From Mesorhizobium carmichaelinearum (lineage in GTDB: Bacteria; Pseudomonadota; Alphaproteobacteria; Rhizobiales; Rhizobiaceae), in the NCBI RefSeq assembly GCF_900199455.1, contig NZ_FZQR01000009.1:186001-250000 (forward strand): a DNA stretch of 64,000 nt, read 5' to 3'. The notes under the pieces were generated by a model. It had not been told where the DNA came from. It was given only the letters and a program-made list of their open reading frames with translations, and ran no database searches. This document shows positions 54,296-61,874 of the stretch, in pieces (the first letter of the stretch is position 1; the number at the start of each line of letters is the position of its first letter). The position numbers and the translations under genes are program-made.

Positions 54296-54354
54296 GGCGC
54301 TGCCCCTCATCCGCCCTTCGGGCACCTTCTCCCCGTAAACGGGGAGAAGGAAAG
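54296..54354. repeat. Right 59-bp inverted repeat of DUF559 cassette
   Basis: Exact reverse complement of 53819-53877, from GGCGCTGCCCCTCATCCGCC to GGGGAGAAGGAAAG. It ends exactly at the base before the GTG start of the next gene, so its GGAGAAGGAAAG segment appears to supply that gene's ribosome binding site. Confidence 0.9.
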
Positions 54355-55653
54355 GTGAGCAAAAAACCCGACCTGCTGCGCGACAACGAACTCATCTACG
54401 GCCGACTGCTCACCGTCGACGAGCCGCATCTCATCCAGCGCTACAACAAGGCGCTGGCGGCGTTTGGCCTCAAGCCCACCAAGCTGAAAAGCTTCCAGAT
54501 CGACCGCACCGGTTTCTCGCCCGAGATCGCCGATGAATGCGGCGACCCCGACTATCTCGACCCCAACGAGGTCAACCGCCGCTTCATCATCCTGACGCCG
54601 TCGCAGATCGACCTGCCGGTGGTGCACACGGCCTTCTCCAACACCTCGCAACTGATGTTCGAGTTCATGTCCAAGAACCAGCGCGCCATCGACGCGCTGA
54701 CCATCAAGGATGTCATCTACGGCGAGATCGAGGATTCCGTTCCCAAGGTCAACGACATCGAGGATCTGCTGTCGATCAACCAGGTCGAGTTCAAGGTGCT
54801 GTCGGCCGAGGACGTGCTGGGCAAGGCCGCCGAACTCGGCAAGCTGGTCGACCGGCTGAAGCAGGAGCCCGACGCCTGGCGCGACAACGCCATGCTGACC
54901 CGCATGGTGGAGCTGGCCAAGGTCTGCGGCGATATCCGCGAGAACGCGCTGGTCCCCGACCAGGTGATCTTCCGCCACAACGCCTACTGGACCAGCCATT
55001 TCGGCGGGCTCTACGTCTTCGTCGATCCCGGCATGACGACCGTGATCAGCGATCCTGCCGCCCCGGGCTTTCGCCGGTCGCGGCCATGGCAGGTCAGCTA
55101 TCTCTCGATCAACGACGCCGACAAGGTCTTCAAGTTCCTCGCCAGTACCGGCCGCATCGAACTGCCGCGCGCCTCCTGGATCGAAGCCTCGGGCTATCTC
55201 GAGCACCGCGCCGAGATGGTGGTGCGCGCGCTGATCCGCGACGCCGAGCCGAACCGCAATCTGACCGATGTCGACAAGGTCTGGCTGCAGACCTGGATCC
55301 AGAGCCATGCCGACCTGATCACCAAGGACGGCAATTTTCCTTTCCTCAACGCCGCCAAGCGCGAGATCGCCCAGCTTGGCCATCTCAAGATCGACGATGT
55401 CTTCCCGCAGCAGCGCTTCCTGGTGATCCGCGCCAAGCCCGACCACCCCGACGCCTGGCTGACCAACCGGCTGATCTCGGATTTCGTGCCGAGCGACTTC
55501 GTCTCGCGCTACATCTTCAACAAGCAGGGCTTCTACAAGGACTATGACGGCTTCAGCGACGCCTGGAGATCGCATGTTGTGGACGTTCTGAAAACCACAT
55601 ATTTGAAGGACAAGGTGGCGTTTCGCACACGCCTCTACGGCCTGACTGACTAG
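54355..55653 (+). CDS. Uncharacterised protein of AAA+ module (possibly DUF6638)
   Basis: 432 aa from GTG 54355, decided by the GGAGAAGGA site in the flanking repeat; the frame back to 54238 runs through the repeat. It is unrecognised with certainty (possibly DUF6638). Notable stretches are YGRLLTVDEPHLIQRYNKAL, RRFIILTPSQIDLPVVHTAF, YWTSHFGGLYVFVDPGMTTV and WLTNRLISDFVPSDFVSRYI. It is soluble and mixed alpha/beta, with no signal peptide. It shares direction and codon use with the AAA+ module and presumably was the direct neighbour of the ATPase before cassette insertion. A terminator hairpin includes its stop codon. Confidence 0.65.
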   Translation: MSKKPDLLRDNELIYGRLLTVDEPHLIQRYNKALAAFGLKPTKLKSFQIDRTGFSPEIADECGDPDYLDPNEVNRRFIILTPSQIDLPVVHTAFSNTSQLMFEFMSKNQRAIDALTIKDVIYGEIEDSVPKVNDIEDLLSINQVEFKVLSAEDVLGKAAELGKLVDRLKQEPDAWRDNAMLTRMVELAKVCGDIRENALVPDQVIFRHNAYWTSHFGGLYVFVDPGMTTVISDPAAPGFRRSRPWQVSYLSINDADKVFKFLASTGRIELPRASWIEASGYLEHRAEMVVRALIRDAEPNRNLTDVDKVWLQTWIQSHADLITKDGNFPFLNAAKREIAQLGHLKIDDVFPQQRFLVIRAKPDHPDAWLTNRLISDFVPSDFVSRYIFNKQGFYKDYDGFSDAWRSHVVDVLKTTYLKDKVAFRTRLYGLTD

Positions 55654-55680
55654 AACGAAATGAACCGTCATTTCGTTCTA
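55651..55680 (+). terminator. Hairpin starting at the stop codon, then T-rich tract
   Basis: TAGAACGAAATGA (55651-55663, including the TAG stop) and its perfect complement TCATTTCGTTCTA (55668-55680) flank ACCG. ACTTATTGTTT follows. This is probably a rho-independent terminator between the fourth and fifth module genes. Confidence 0.7.
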
Positions 55681-55694
55681 ACTTATTGTTTGGC

Positions 55695-55737
55695 GCATGA
55701 TTTTATCCAAAAAGTCTGCAACTTTTTGGCATCATGC
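55695..55737. repeat. Intergenic palindromic repeat, family B
   Basis: GCATGAT...ATCATGC ends enclose CCAAAAAGT/ACTTTTTGG arms. It resembles the 25815-25860 element and lies between the module's fourth and fifth genes. Confidence 0.6.
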
Positions 55738-55757
55738 TTTGAGGGGATGACACAGCC

Positions 55758-56882
55758 ATGCTCGATCCGATCGTGAACTTCTTCACCCGGATTTTCCAAT
55801 GGATCGGCCGCGGCATCGGCCTGTTGATCGGCGCTATCCTGTGGCCGTTCCTATGGGCGGGCAGCTGGTACACGCAGCGCGGCTGGATCCTCAAGGCCAT
55901 GGTCGGCTTGGCCGTGCTGGTGCTGATCGGCCTCTATGCCAATTTCTTCTATGCCACGCAGTGGTGGAACAAATTCAACCCGAACTACCCTGACACCTAC
56001 ACGTTCGAGAAACGCAATGTTTCCGCCGGTGAGCAGGTGGCCGCCGGGACCGGCACCGACACGGCAAAGACTTGCGGCAACTCCGGCATCGCCCAGGTGG
56101 CCGCCGATCTGACCGACTTCAACGTCAACCAGAATGCCTGGATCTCGTCGATGATCCTCTACAAGCTCGGCCTGTTCGGCATCGACTGGGACGATACGCC
56201 GTGGATGGACAACAAGGCCTCGTTCCAGCGTGGCATCAACCAGGCGGTGCGACGCACCGCGACCGAGCTTGCGGACAATCTCGGCCGCGTGCGCACGACC
56301 TCGCAGATCGATGCCGACCTGCAGGACGCGCGCGGCAATCTGCAGTTCGACGAATACACCTGGTATTTCGGCGTCAGCCCGTTCGGCCCGAAGACGCCGA
56401 CGCCGAGCTATTACCGTGACGCGGTGCGCAAGCTGCGCTCGTTCAACGCACGGCTGGCCACCTGCCAGGCCACTTTCGATGCCCGCGCCGACAATCTGAA
56501 GCAGTATATCGACCGTATCGCGTCGGACATCGGCTCGACTTCCGCCATTCTCAAGGAGCGCGCCGAAAACCACAACAATGGCTGGTTCGACACCCGCGCC
56601 GACGACCGCTACTGGTTCGCCTACGGCCAGCTCTATGCCTATTACGGCCTGATGAAGGGTGCCCAGGCCGATTTCGAGGACGTCATCAAGGAAAAGCACC
56701 TGCAGAGCCTGTGGGACACGATGGACGCGCAGTTCGTCTCGGCGCTGCGCATCCAGCCCTTCATCATCGCCAATGGCCGCGAGGATGGCTGGCTGTTGCC
56801 GACGCACCTGACGACGATGGGCTTCTACATCCTGCGCGTCCGTTCCAACATGGTCGAAATCAGCAACGTGCTGACGCAGTAA
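55758..56882 (+). CDS. DUF2333 membrane-anchored protein
   Basis: 374 aa. The N-terminus holds an amphipathic segment and two hydrophobic stretches (RGIGLLIGAILWPFLWAGSW; AMVGLAVLVLIGLYANFFYA). The large C-terminal soluble domain would be periplasmic. Family features of DUF2333 are ISSMILYKLGLFGIDWDDTP, QFDEYTWYFGVSPFGPKTP and FDTRADDRYWFAYGQLYAYY. The function is unknown. A terminator and a family B repeat precede it, so it may have its own promoter. Its association with the AAA+ module suggests a membrane anchor for the complex, which is inference. Confidence 0.8.
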   Translation: MLDPIVNFFTRIFQWIGRGIGLLIGAILWPFLWAGSWYTQRGWILKAMVGLAVLVLIGLYANFFYATQWWNKFNPNYPDTYTFEKRNVSAGEQVAAGTGTDTAKTCGNSGIAQVAADLTDFNVNQNAWISSMILYKLGLFGIDWDDTPWMDNKASFQRGINQAVRRTATELADNLGRVRTTSQIDADLQDARGNLQFDEYTWYFGVSPFGPKTPTPSYYRDAVRKLRSFNARLATCQATFDARADNLKQYIDRIASDIGSTSAILKERAENHNNGWFDTRADDRYWFAYGQLYAYYGLMKGAQADFEDVIKEKHLQSLWDTMDAQFVSALRIQPFIIANGREDGWLLPTHLTTMGFYILRVRSNMVEISNVLTQ

Positions 56883-57197
56883 GGCTGCTTAGCCCGCAAT
56901 CCGGCGATGGCGAATTTGCGCCGTCGCCTCTGTCGCATTCCGTGCATTGTGCGGCTGTTTTGAGACGGCGGAAGCGCCCCTGCTCTGGCTTCTATACGGC
57001 GCGGCAAGCGGAGCCAGAAAGAACCGAGGACAGGTCGGCCGGCCGCAAAAGAATTTTCTCTATAGGAAACATAGTTGCATGGAAGTTGACGCCACGGCAG
57101 CGACAGGGTTAGAACATGCCCGCGCGCCCGGTTCCAACCTGCTTGCGAGTGAGATCAACCCCGTCCCCTCCACAGTCCAATCCAGAGGAAAGCCGTC
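56883..57197. other. 315-bp leader and promoter region of fhs
   Basis: There is no gene here. A candidate promoter is TTGACG (57086-57091), a 17-base spacer and TTAGAA (57109-57114). No riboswitch was recognised. Confidence 0.4.
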
Positions 57198-58877
57198 ATG
57201 GCCGAAGTGAAGTCCGACATCGAGATCGCGCGCGCCGCCAAGAAAAAGCAGATCCAGGAGATCGGCCAGAAGATCGGCATCCCGACCGAACATCTGCTGC
57301 CCTATGGCCATGACAAGGCCAAAATATCCGCCGAGTTCATCAAGTCGGTGAAGGGCAACAAGGACGGCAGGCTGATCCTGGTCACCGCCATCAACCCGAC
57401 CCCGGCCGGCGAAGGCAAGACCACCACCACCGTCGGCCTCGGCGATGGCCTCAACCGTATCGGCAAGAAGGCGATCGTCTGCATCCGCGAAGCCTCGCTC
57501 GGCCCGAATTTCGGCGTCAAGGGCGGTGCCGCCGGCGGCGGCTATGCACAGGTCGTGCCGATGGAAGACATGAACCTCCACTTCACCGGCGACTTCCACG
57601 CCATCACCACCGCGCACAATCTGCTTTCGGCGCTGATCGACAACCACATCTACTGGGGCAATGAGCTCGGTATCGACACCCGCCGCGTGGTGTGGCGCCG
57701 CGTCATGGACATGAACGACCGGGCGTTGCGCGAGATGATCTGTTCGCTCGGCGGCGTCGCCAACGGCTTTCCGCGCGAGGGCGGCTTCGACATCACCGTC
57801 GCCTCGGAAGTCATGGCCATCCTGTGCCTGTCCACCGACCTGAAGGATCTGGAAAAGCGCCTCGGCGACATCATCGTCGCCTACCGCCGCGACAAGTCCC
57901 CGGTCTACGCCCGCGACCTGAAGGCCGACGGCGCCATGGCCGTGCTTTTGAAGGACGCCATGCAGCCGAACCTGGTGCAGACGCTGGAGAACAACCCGGC
58001 CTTCGTCCATGGCGGCCCGTTCGCCAACATCGCCCATGGCTGCAACTCGGTCGTCGCCACCACGACGGCGCTCAAGCTCGCCGACTATGTCGTCACCGAA
58101 GCCGGTTTCGGCGCCGACCTCGGCGCTGAAAAGTTCTTCGACATCAAATGCCGCAAGGCGGGTCTGAAGCCAGCGGCGGCCGTCATCGTCGCCACCGTGC
58201 GCGCCATGAAGATGAATGGCGGCGTCAAGAAGGAAGACCTCGGCAAGGAAAACATCGAGGCGGTGAAGAAGGGCTGCGCCAATCTCGGCCGCCACATCGA
58301 AAACATCCGCCAGTTCGGTGTACCGGCTGTGGTTGCCATCAACCACTTCTATTCCGACACCGATGCCGAAATCCAGGCGATGAAGGACTATGTCGCCTCG
58401 ATGGGCGAAGAGGCCATCCTGTGCAAGCACTGGGCCAAGGGCTCGGCCGGCATCGAAGAACTCGCCAACAAGGTGGTGGCGCTGGCCGAATCCGGCGCCT
58501 CGCAATTCGCGCCGCTCTATCCCGATGCGATGCCGCTTTTCGAGAAGATCAATACCATCGTCCAGCGCATCTATCGCGGCTCGGAAGCGATCGCCGACAA
58601 GTCGGTGCGCGACCAGTTGCACGCCTGGGAGCAGGCCGGCTATGGCCATCTGCCGGTTTGCATGGCCAAGACCCAGTATTCCTTCTCGACCGACCCGAAC
58701 CTGCGCGGCGCGCCGACCGGCCACACCGTGCCGGTGCGCGAGGTCAGGCTTTCGGCCGGTGCGGGCTTCGTCGTCATCATCTGCGGCGAGGTCATGACCA
58801 TGCCCGGCCTGCCCAAGGCGCCGTCCTCGGAGAAGATCTTCCTCAACGAAATGGGCCAGATCGAAGGCCTGTTCTAA
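57198..58877 (+). CDS. fhs: Formate-tetrahydrofolate ligase
   Basis: 559 aa, typical length. It makes 10-formyltetrahydrofolate from formate, THF and ATP for one-carbon metabolism. The P-loop TPAGEGKTTTTVGLGDGL, IREASLGPNFGVKGGAAGGG, NLHFTGDFHAITTAHNLLSA and the later CGEVMTMPGLPKAPS are diagnostic. The protein is soluble and forms tetramers in other bacteria. GAGGAAAG precedes ATG 57198. It is probably monocistronic, with a terminator immediately downstream. Confidence 0.97.
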   Translation: MAEVKSDIEIARAAKKKQIQEIGQKIGIPTEHLLPYGHDKAKISAEFIKSVKGNKDGRLILVTAINPTPAGEGKTTTTVGLGDGLNRIGKKAIVCIREASLGPNFGVKGGAAGGGYAQVVPMEDMNLHFTGDFHAITTAHNLLSALIDNHIYWGNELGIDTRRVVWRRVMDMNDRALREMICSLGGVANGFPREGGFDITVASEVMAILCLSTDLKDLEKRLGDIIVAYRRDKSPVYARDLKADGAMAVLLKDAMQPNLVQTLENNPAFVHGGPFANIAHGCNSVVATTTALKLADYVVTEAGFGADLGAEKFFDIKCRKAGLKPAAAVIVATVRAMKMNGGVKKEDLGKENIEAVKKGCANLGRHIENIRQFGVPAVVAINHFYSDTDAEIQAMKDYVASMGEEAILCKHWAKGSAGIEELANKVVALAESGASQFAPLYPDAMPLFEKINTIVQRIYRGSEAIADKSVRDQLHAWEQAGYGHLPVCMAKTQYSFSTDPNLRGAPTGHTVPVREVRLSAGAGFVVIICGEVMTMPGLPKAPSSEKIFLNEMGQIEGLF

Positions 58878-58897
58878 AAATCCTTCAATCCAATGGC

Positions 58898-58927
58898 AAA
58901 GGGCGCCGCAGCGATGCGGCGCCCTTT
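58898..58927 (+). terminator. Rho-independent terminator of fhs
   Basis: The 13-bp perfect stem AAAGGGCGCCGCA/TGCGGCGCCCTTT has a GCGA loop and is followed by T-rich sequence. It is 20 bp after the fhs stop and may also serve the convergent gene. Confidence 0.85.
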
Positions 58928-58943
58928 TCTGTTTCCAGGAATA

Positions 58944-59588
58944 TTACGCCGCGTTGCGCGCCAGCGCCCGCTGGTTGGAGGCGTAGATCGTGTCGCGCTC
59001 CGGCAAAGCGCCGGTCTTCAGGCACTCGACCCATTCGGCGGTCTTCAGCACTGCGGCGAAGCGCGACTGCAGGATAATCGTCACCACGCGGTGGATCTCC
59101 TCTGCCGAGGCATAGCCGGCACTGTTGGCATAGGGGACCGAGCCGGTCGCGTCGGACAGGAACTCGACGGCAAAGCCCGCATGCACGGCATGGATGATGG
59201 TCGACAGGTCGCAATTATGCGTCATGTAGCCGACCACCGTGATCGTATCGATGGCATTGGCGCGCAGCCACGCCTCGAGGTCGGTGCCGGTGAAGGCCGA
59301 GGGCAGCATCTTCTCGACATAGTGGTCGCGGCCGCGCCTGGCGATCTCGGGGTGCAGTTCGCCGCCGTGACTGCCCTTGGCGAAGAACGGCGAGGTCTCG
59401 GGTGCCATCTGCTTGACGACCACGACCTTGATGCCGGCGGCCGCGGCTGCATCCATGGCGCGCGCCACATTGACGACGCTGTCACGGAACGGCGGATGCT
59501 GGATGGCCAGATTGCCGCCATCATAATCGTTCTGGACGTCAACGACGATCAGTGCGCGGCGCGGCGTGGTGTTGGCTGGGGCAGACAT
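58944..59588 (-). CDS. Cysteine hydrolase (isochorismatase-like)
   Basis: 214 aa. The isochorismatase-like fold carries its triad: Asp17 (VVDVQNDYDGG), a candidate Lys in VEKMLPSAF and a Cys in GYMTHNCDLSTIIHAV. The family acts as amidases or isochorismatases; nicotinamidase-like or nitrilase-like substrates are possible. It is divergent from the GlxA-type regulator with 125 bp between starts, a common enzyme-regulator layout. No other pathway gene is adjacent. Confidence 0.88.
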   Translation of the reverse strand: MSAPANTTPRRALIVVDVQNDYDGGNLAIQHPPFRDSVVNVARAMDAAAAAGIKVVVVKQMAPETSPFFAKGSHGGELHPEIARRGRDHYVEKMLPSAFTGTDLEAWLRANAIDTITVVGYMTHNCDLSTIIHAVHAGFAVEFLSDATGSVPYANSAGYASAEEIHRVVTIILQSRFAAVLKTAEWVECLKTGALPERDTIYASNQRALARNAA

Positions 59589-59713
59589 GGTGTTTCCTTT
59601 CCGGTTGAATGCGATGGACCGAAGATAGGCGGGGATTCAGGTCACCGAAAGTGTCCCGATTGACATCATTCGAAAGAATTGGGACAATCCACTTTTCGAT
59701 GCTGGAAGCAGCC

Positions 59714-60700
59714 ATGATTGATCCGATCATTGCCGTCCTCGCCTTCGACGGCATCAGCCCGTTCCATCTTTCCGTGCCGTGCCTGGTGTTTGGCGAGGAC
59801 AGGACCGCTCTCGGCCTGCCGCGCTTCGAGTTCCGCATCTGTGCGCTCAAGGCCGGCCCCGTCCATACCGAAGCCGGGCTGACGGTTGCCGCGCCGCACG
59901 GGCTCGACGGGCTCGATGGCGCCGACATCGTCATCATCCCAAGCTGGCATCATCTCGGCGAGCCACCATCGCCGCTGCTGATAAAGGCGCTGCGCCAGGC
60001 GCACGAGCATGGCGCATTGATCGTCGGCCTGTGTCTCGGGACCTTTGCCATCGCCGCTGCCGGGCTGCTTTCAGGTCGCGGTGCGGCGACGCACTGGGCC
60101 TATGCCGAGCGGCTGCAAAAACTCCATCCCGACATCGCTGTCGATGCCACGGTGCTCTATGTCGACAATGGCGATGTGGTGACCTCGGCGGGCGTCGCCG
60201 CCGGCCTCGACTGCTGTCTCCACATCGTGCGCGCCCGTTATGGCGCCGAGGCGGCGTTGCGGCTTGCCCGCCAGATTGTGCTGTCCCCGCATCGGCAGGG
60301 AGGGCAGGCACAATTCATCGAGCATCCAGTGGCAAAAAGCGCGGATGCAGACCGCTTCACCCAGGCCCTCGACGCCGTACGCGCCACACTCGGCGAAACC
60401 CACAGCCTCGACGGCGTCGCCGAGGCTGCCGGGCTGACGCGGCGCACCTTCACCCGCCGCTTCCAGAAATCGATCGGCACCAGTTTTGGCGACTGGCTGA
60501 CCAGCCAGCGCATCGAACTGGCGCAACGCTTGCTGGAAGCCACGGAGAAATCGATGGACATCGTGGCCTTCGAAGCAGGCTTCGGCAGCGCCACCTCGCT
60601 GCGCCAGCATTTCGCCGCGAGACTGAGGACATCGCCGGCGCAATACCGGCGGGAGTTTTCCAGGCGGGCGGATCAGGACGAGCGGATGGCGCACGCCTGA
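59714..60700 (+). CDS. GlxA-type AraC regulator with DJ-1/PfpI domain
   Basis: 328 aa. The N-terminal DJ-1/PfpI-like domain (residues about 1-190) has DGISPFHLSVPCLVF and the Cys-bearing elbow GLCLGTFAIAAAGLL near 105-119. The C-terminal AraC double helix-turn-helix (LDGVAEAAGLTRRTFTRRFQ; MDIVAFEAGFGSATSLRQHF) binds DNA. ATG 59714 is chosen with GGAAG upstream over ATG 59699. It probably regulates the divergent cysteine hydrolase. The effector is unknown. Confidence 0.93.
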   Translation: MIDPIIAVLAFDGISPFHLSVPCLVFGEDRTALGLPRFEFRICALKAGPVHTEAGLTVAAPHGLDGLDGADIVIIPSWHHLGEPPSPLLIKALRQAHEHGALIVGLCLGTFAIAAAGLLSGRGAATHWAYAERLQKLHPDIAVDATVLYVDNGDVVTSAGVAAGLDCCLHIVRARYGAEAALRLARQIVLSPHRQGGQAQFIEHPVAKSADADRFTQALDAVRATLGETHSLDGVAEAAGLTRRTFTRRFQKSIGTSFGDWLTSQRIELAQRLLEATEKSMDIVAFEAGFGSATSLRQHFAARLRTSPAQYRREFSRRADQDERMAHA

Positions 60701-60716
60701 TCGCCTAAACGGGAAT

Positions 60717-61274
60717 TCAGCCGCGCTTGACCGCCCGCGCCGGATTGCCAACCACCGTGGTGTTGGCAGGCACGTCACGCGTCACCACGGCACCAGCCCC
60801 GACGATGGCGCCCTCGCCGATGCTGACGCCGCCGAGGATGACCGCGCTGCCGCCGATCCAGGCATGGGCGCCGATCTCGACCGGCCTGGCGATCTCCAGT
60901 CCCGCTTGCCGCCCGGCTGCGTCCTTGTGGTGCTCGGCGCAATAGATCTGCACATTGGGGCCGAGCAGCGTCCCCTTGCCGATGCGCACGCTTGCCGTAT
61001 CGAGGATGGTGCAGCCGGCATTGAGGAAGACGCTGTCGCCGAGAAAGATGTTGAAGCCATAGGCGCAGTGGAACGGCGCCTCGATGCGGGCGCCCTCACC
61101 CGCGCCGCCGAGCAATGCCTTCAGGCCCGGCCCGAGATTGCCGCGCTGCCGCGGCGGCAGCGAGTTGTGCTCGAAGACCGCGTCGCGCGCCGTAGCGCGC
61201 AGCGCCTCCAGTTTGTCATCGAGGCAAGTGTACCATTCGCCGGCCGCCATCTTCGCGCGCTCGCTTCCAGCCAT
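60717..61274 (-). CDS. Sugar O-acetyltransferase (maltose/nodL-like)
   Basis: 185 aa, a left-handed beta-helix hexapeptide-repeat acetyltransferase. The N-terminal mac-like helix has MAAGEWYTCLDDKLEALRAT. The hexapeptide region runs FHCAYGFNIFLGDSVFLNAG, IYCAEHHKDAAGRQAGLEIA and SAVILGGVSIGEGAIVGAGA, and AEHHKDA bears the conserved acetyl-transfer His. Start 61274 is chosen; the frame to 61349 adds unlike residues. It is convergent with the GlxA-type regulator gene (16 bp between stops). The acceptor may be maltose, a sugar or a Nod-factor-like saccharide; this is not resolved. Confidence 0.88.
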   Translation of the reverse strand: MAGSERAKMAAGEWYTCLDDKLEALRATARDAVFEHNSLPPRQRGNLGPGLKALLGGAGEGARIEAPFHCAYGFNIFLGDSVFLNAGCTILDTASVRIGKGTLLGPNVQIYCAEHHKDAAGRQAGLEIARPVEIGAHAWIGGSAVILGGVSIGEGAIVGAGAVVTRDVPANTTVVGNPARAVKRG

Positions 61275-61412
61275 GGCGGGTCTCCAATTCACGTCATTGC
61301 AAAGCACAAATGCAGCCGGCACAAAAGCGTCGACGCAACTAGTGGCCAAATATCGGACCTATGGTAGCCTGCCCATTCAGGGCTGTCTCGGCCCGGGATC
61401 GAGGGGATCATC

Positions 61413-61874
61413 ATGCTCTATCTTCTTGCACTTCTGATCGGCGTCATTGCCGGTCTGCGCGCCATGACCGCGCCGGCGGCGGTCGCCTGGGGCGCGTATC
61501 TCGGCTGGCTGCCGGTTGCCGGCACCTGGGCGAGCTTCATGAGCCATTGGGCCGCTGTCGGCATCTTCACCATCCTCGCCATCGTCGAGCTGGTCACCGA
61601 CCAGCTGCCGTCGACGCCGAGCCGTAAAGTGCCGCAGCAGTTCGGCGCCCGCATCATCATGGGCGCCTTCACCGGCGCGGTCATCGGCGCGACGGGTGGT
61701 TCCACCATAGGCGGCCTGATCGCCGGCGCCATCGGCGCCGTCATCGGCACGTATGGCGGGGCCGAAGCGCGCGGCCGGCTGGCGGCCGCCTTCGGCAAGG
61801 ATCAGCCCGCCGCCTTCATCGAGGACGCGGTGGCGATCATCGGCGGCCTGCTGATCGTGGCGGCGGTGGCATGA
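61413..61874 (+). CDS. DUF4126 membrane protein
   Basis: 153 aa, mostly hydrophobic: LYLLALLIGVIAGLRAMTAP, WAAVGIFTILAIVELVTDQL, GAFTGAVIGATGGSTIGGLI and a final helix EDAVAIIGGLLIVAAVA. It has four or more membrane segments, and RAMTAPAAVAW and TPSRKVPQQFGARI fit DUF4126. The function is unknown. It overlaps the FAD oxidoreductase gene by 4 bp (ATGA), so the two are co-translated, and it may relate to thiol redox or transport in the membrane. Confidence 0.85.
   Translation: MLYLLALLIGVIAGLRAMTAPAAVAWGAYLGWLPVAGTWASFMSHWAAVGIFTILAIVELVTDQLPSTPSRKVPQQFGARIIMGAFTGAVIGATGGSTIGGLIAGAIGAVIGTYGGAEARGRLAAAFGKDQPAAFIEDAVAIIGGLLIVAAVA

Noticed and set aside
54307..55671. 454-residue minus-strand frame
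   Set aside because: Antisense shadow of the 54355 gene; no ribosome binding site or recognisable domain.
56883..57197. Folate riboswitch before fhs
   Set aside because: No pattern that I could recognise as a known THF-sensing class; only a weak promoter is visible.
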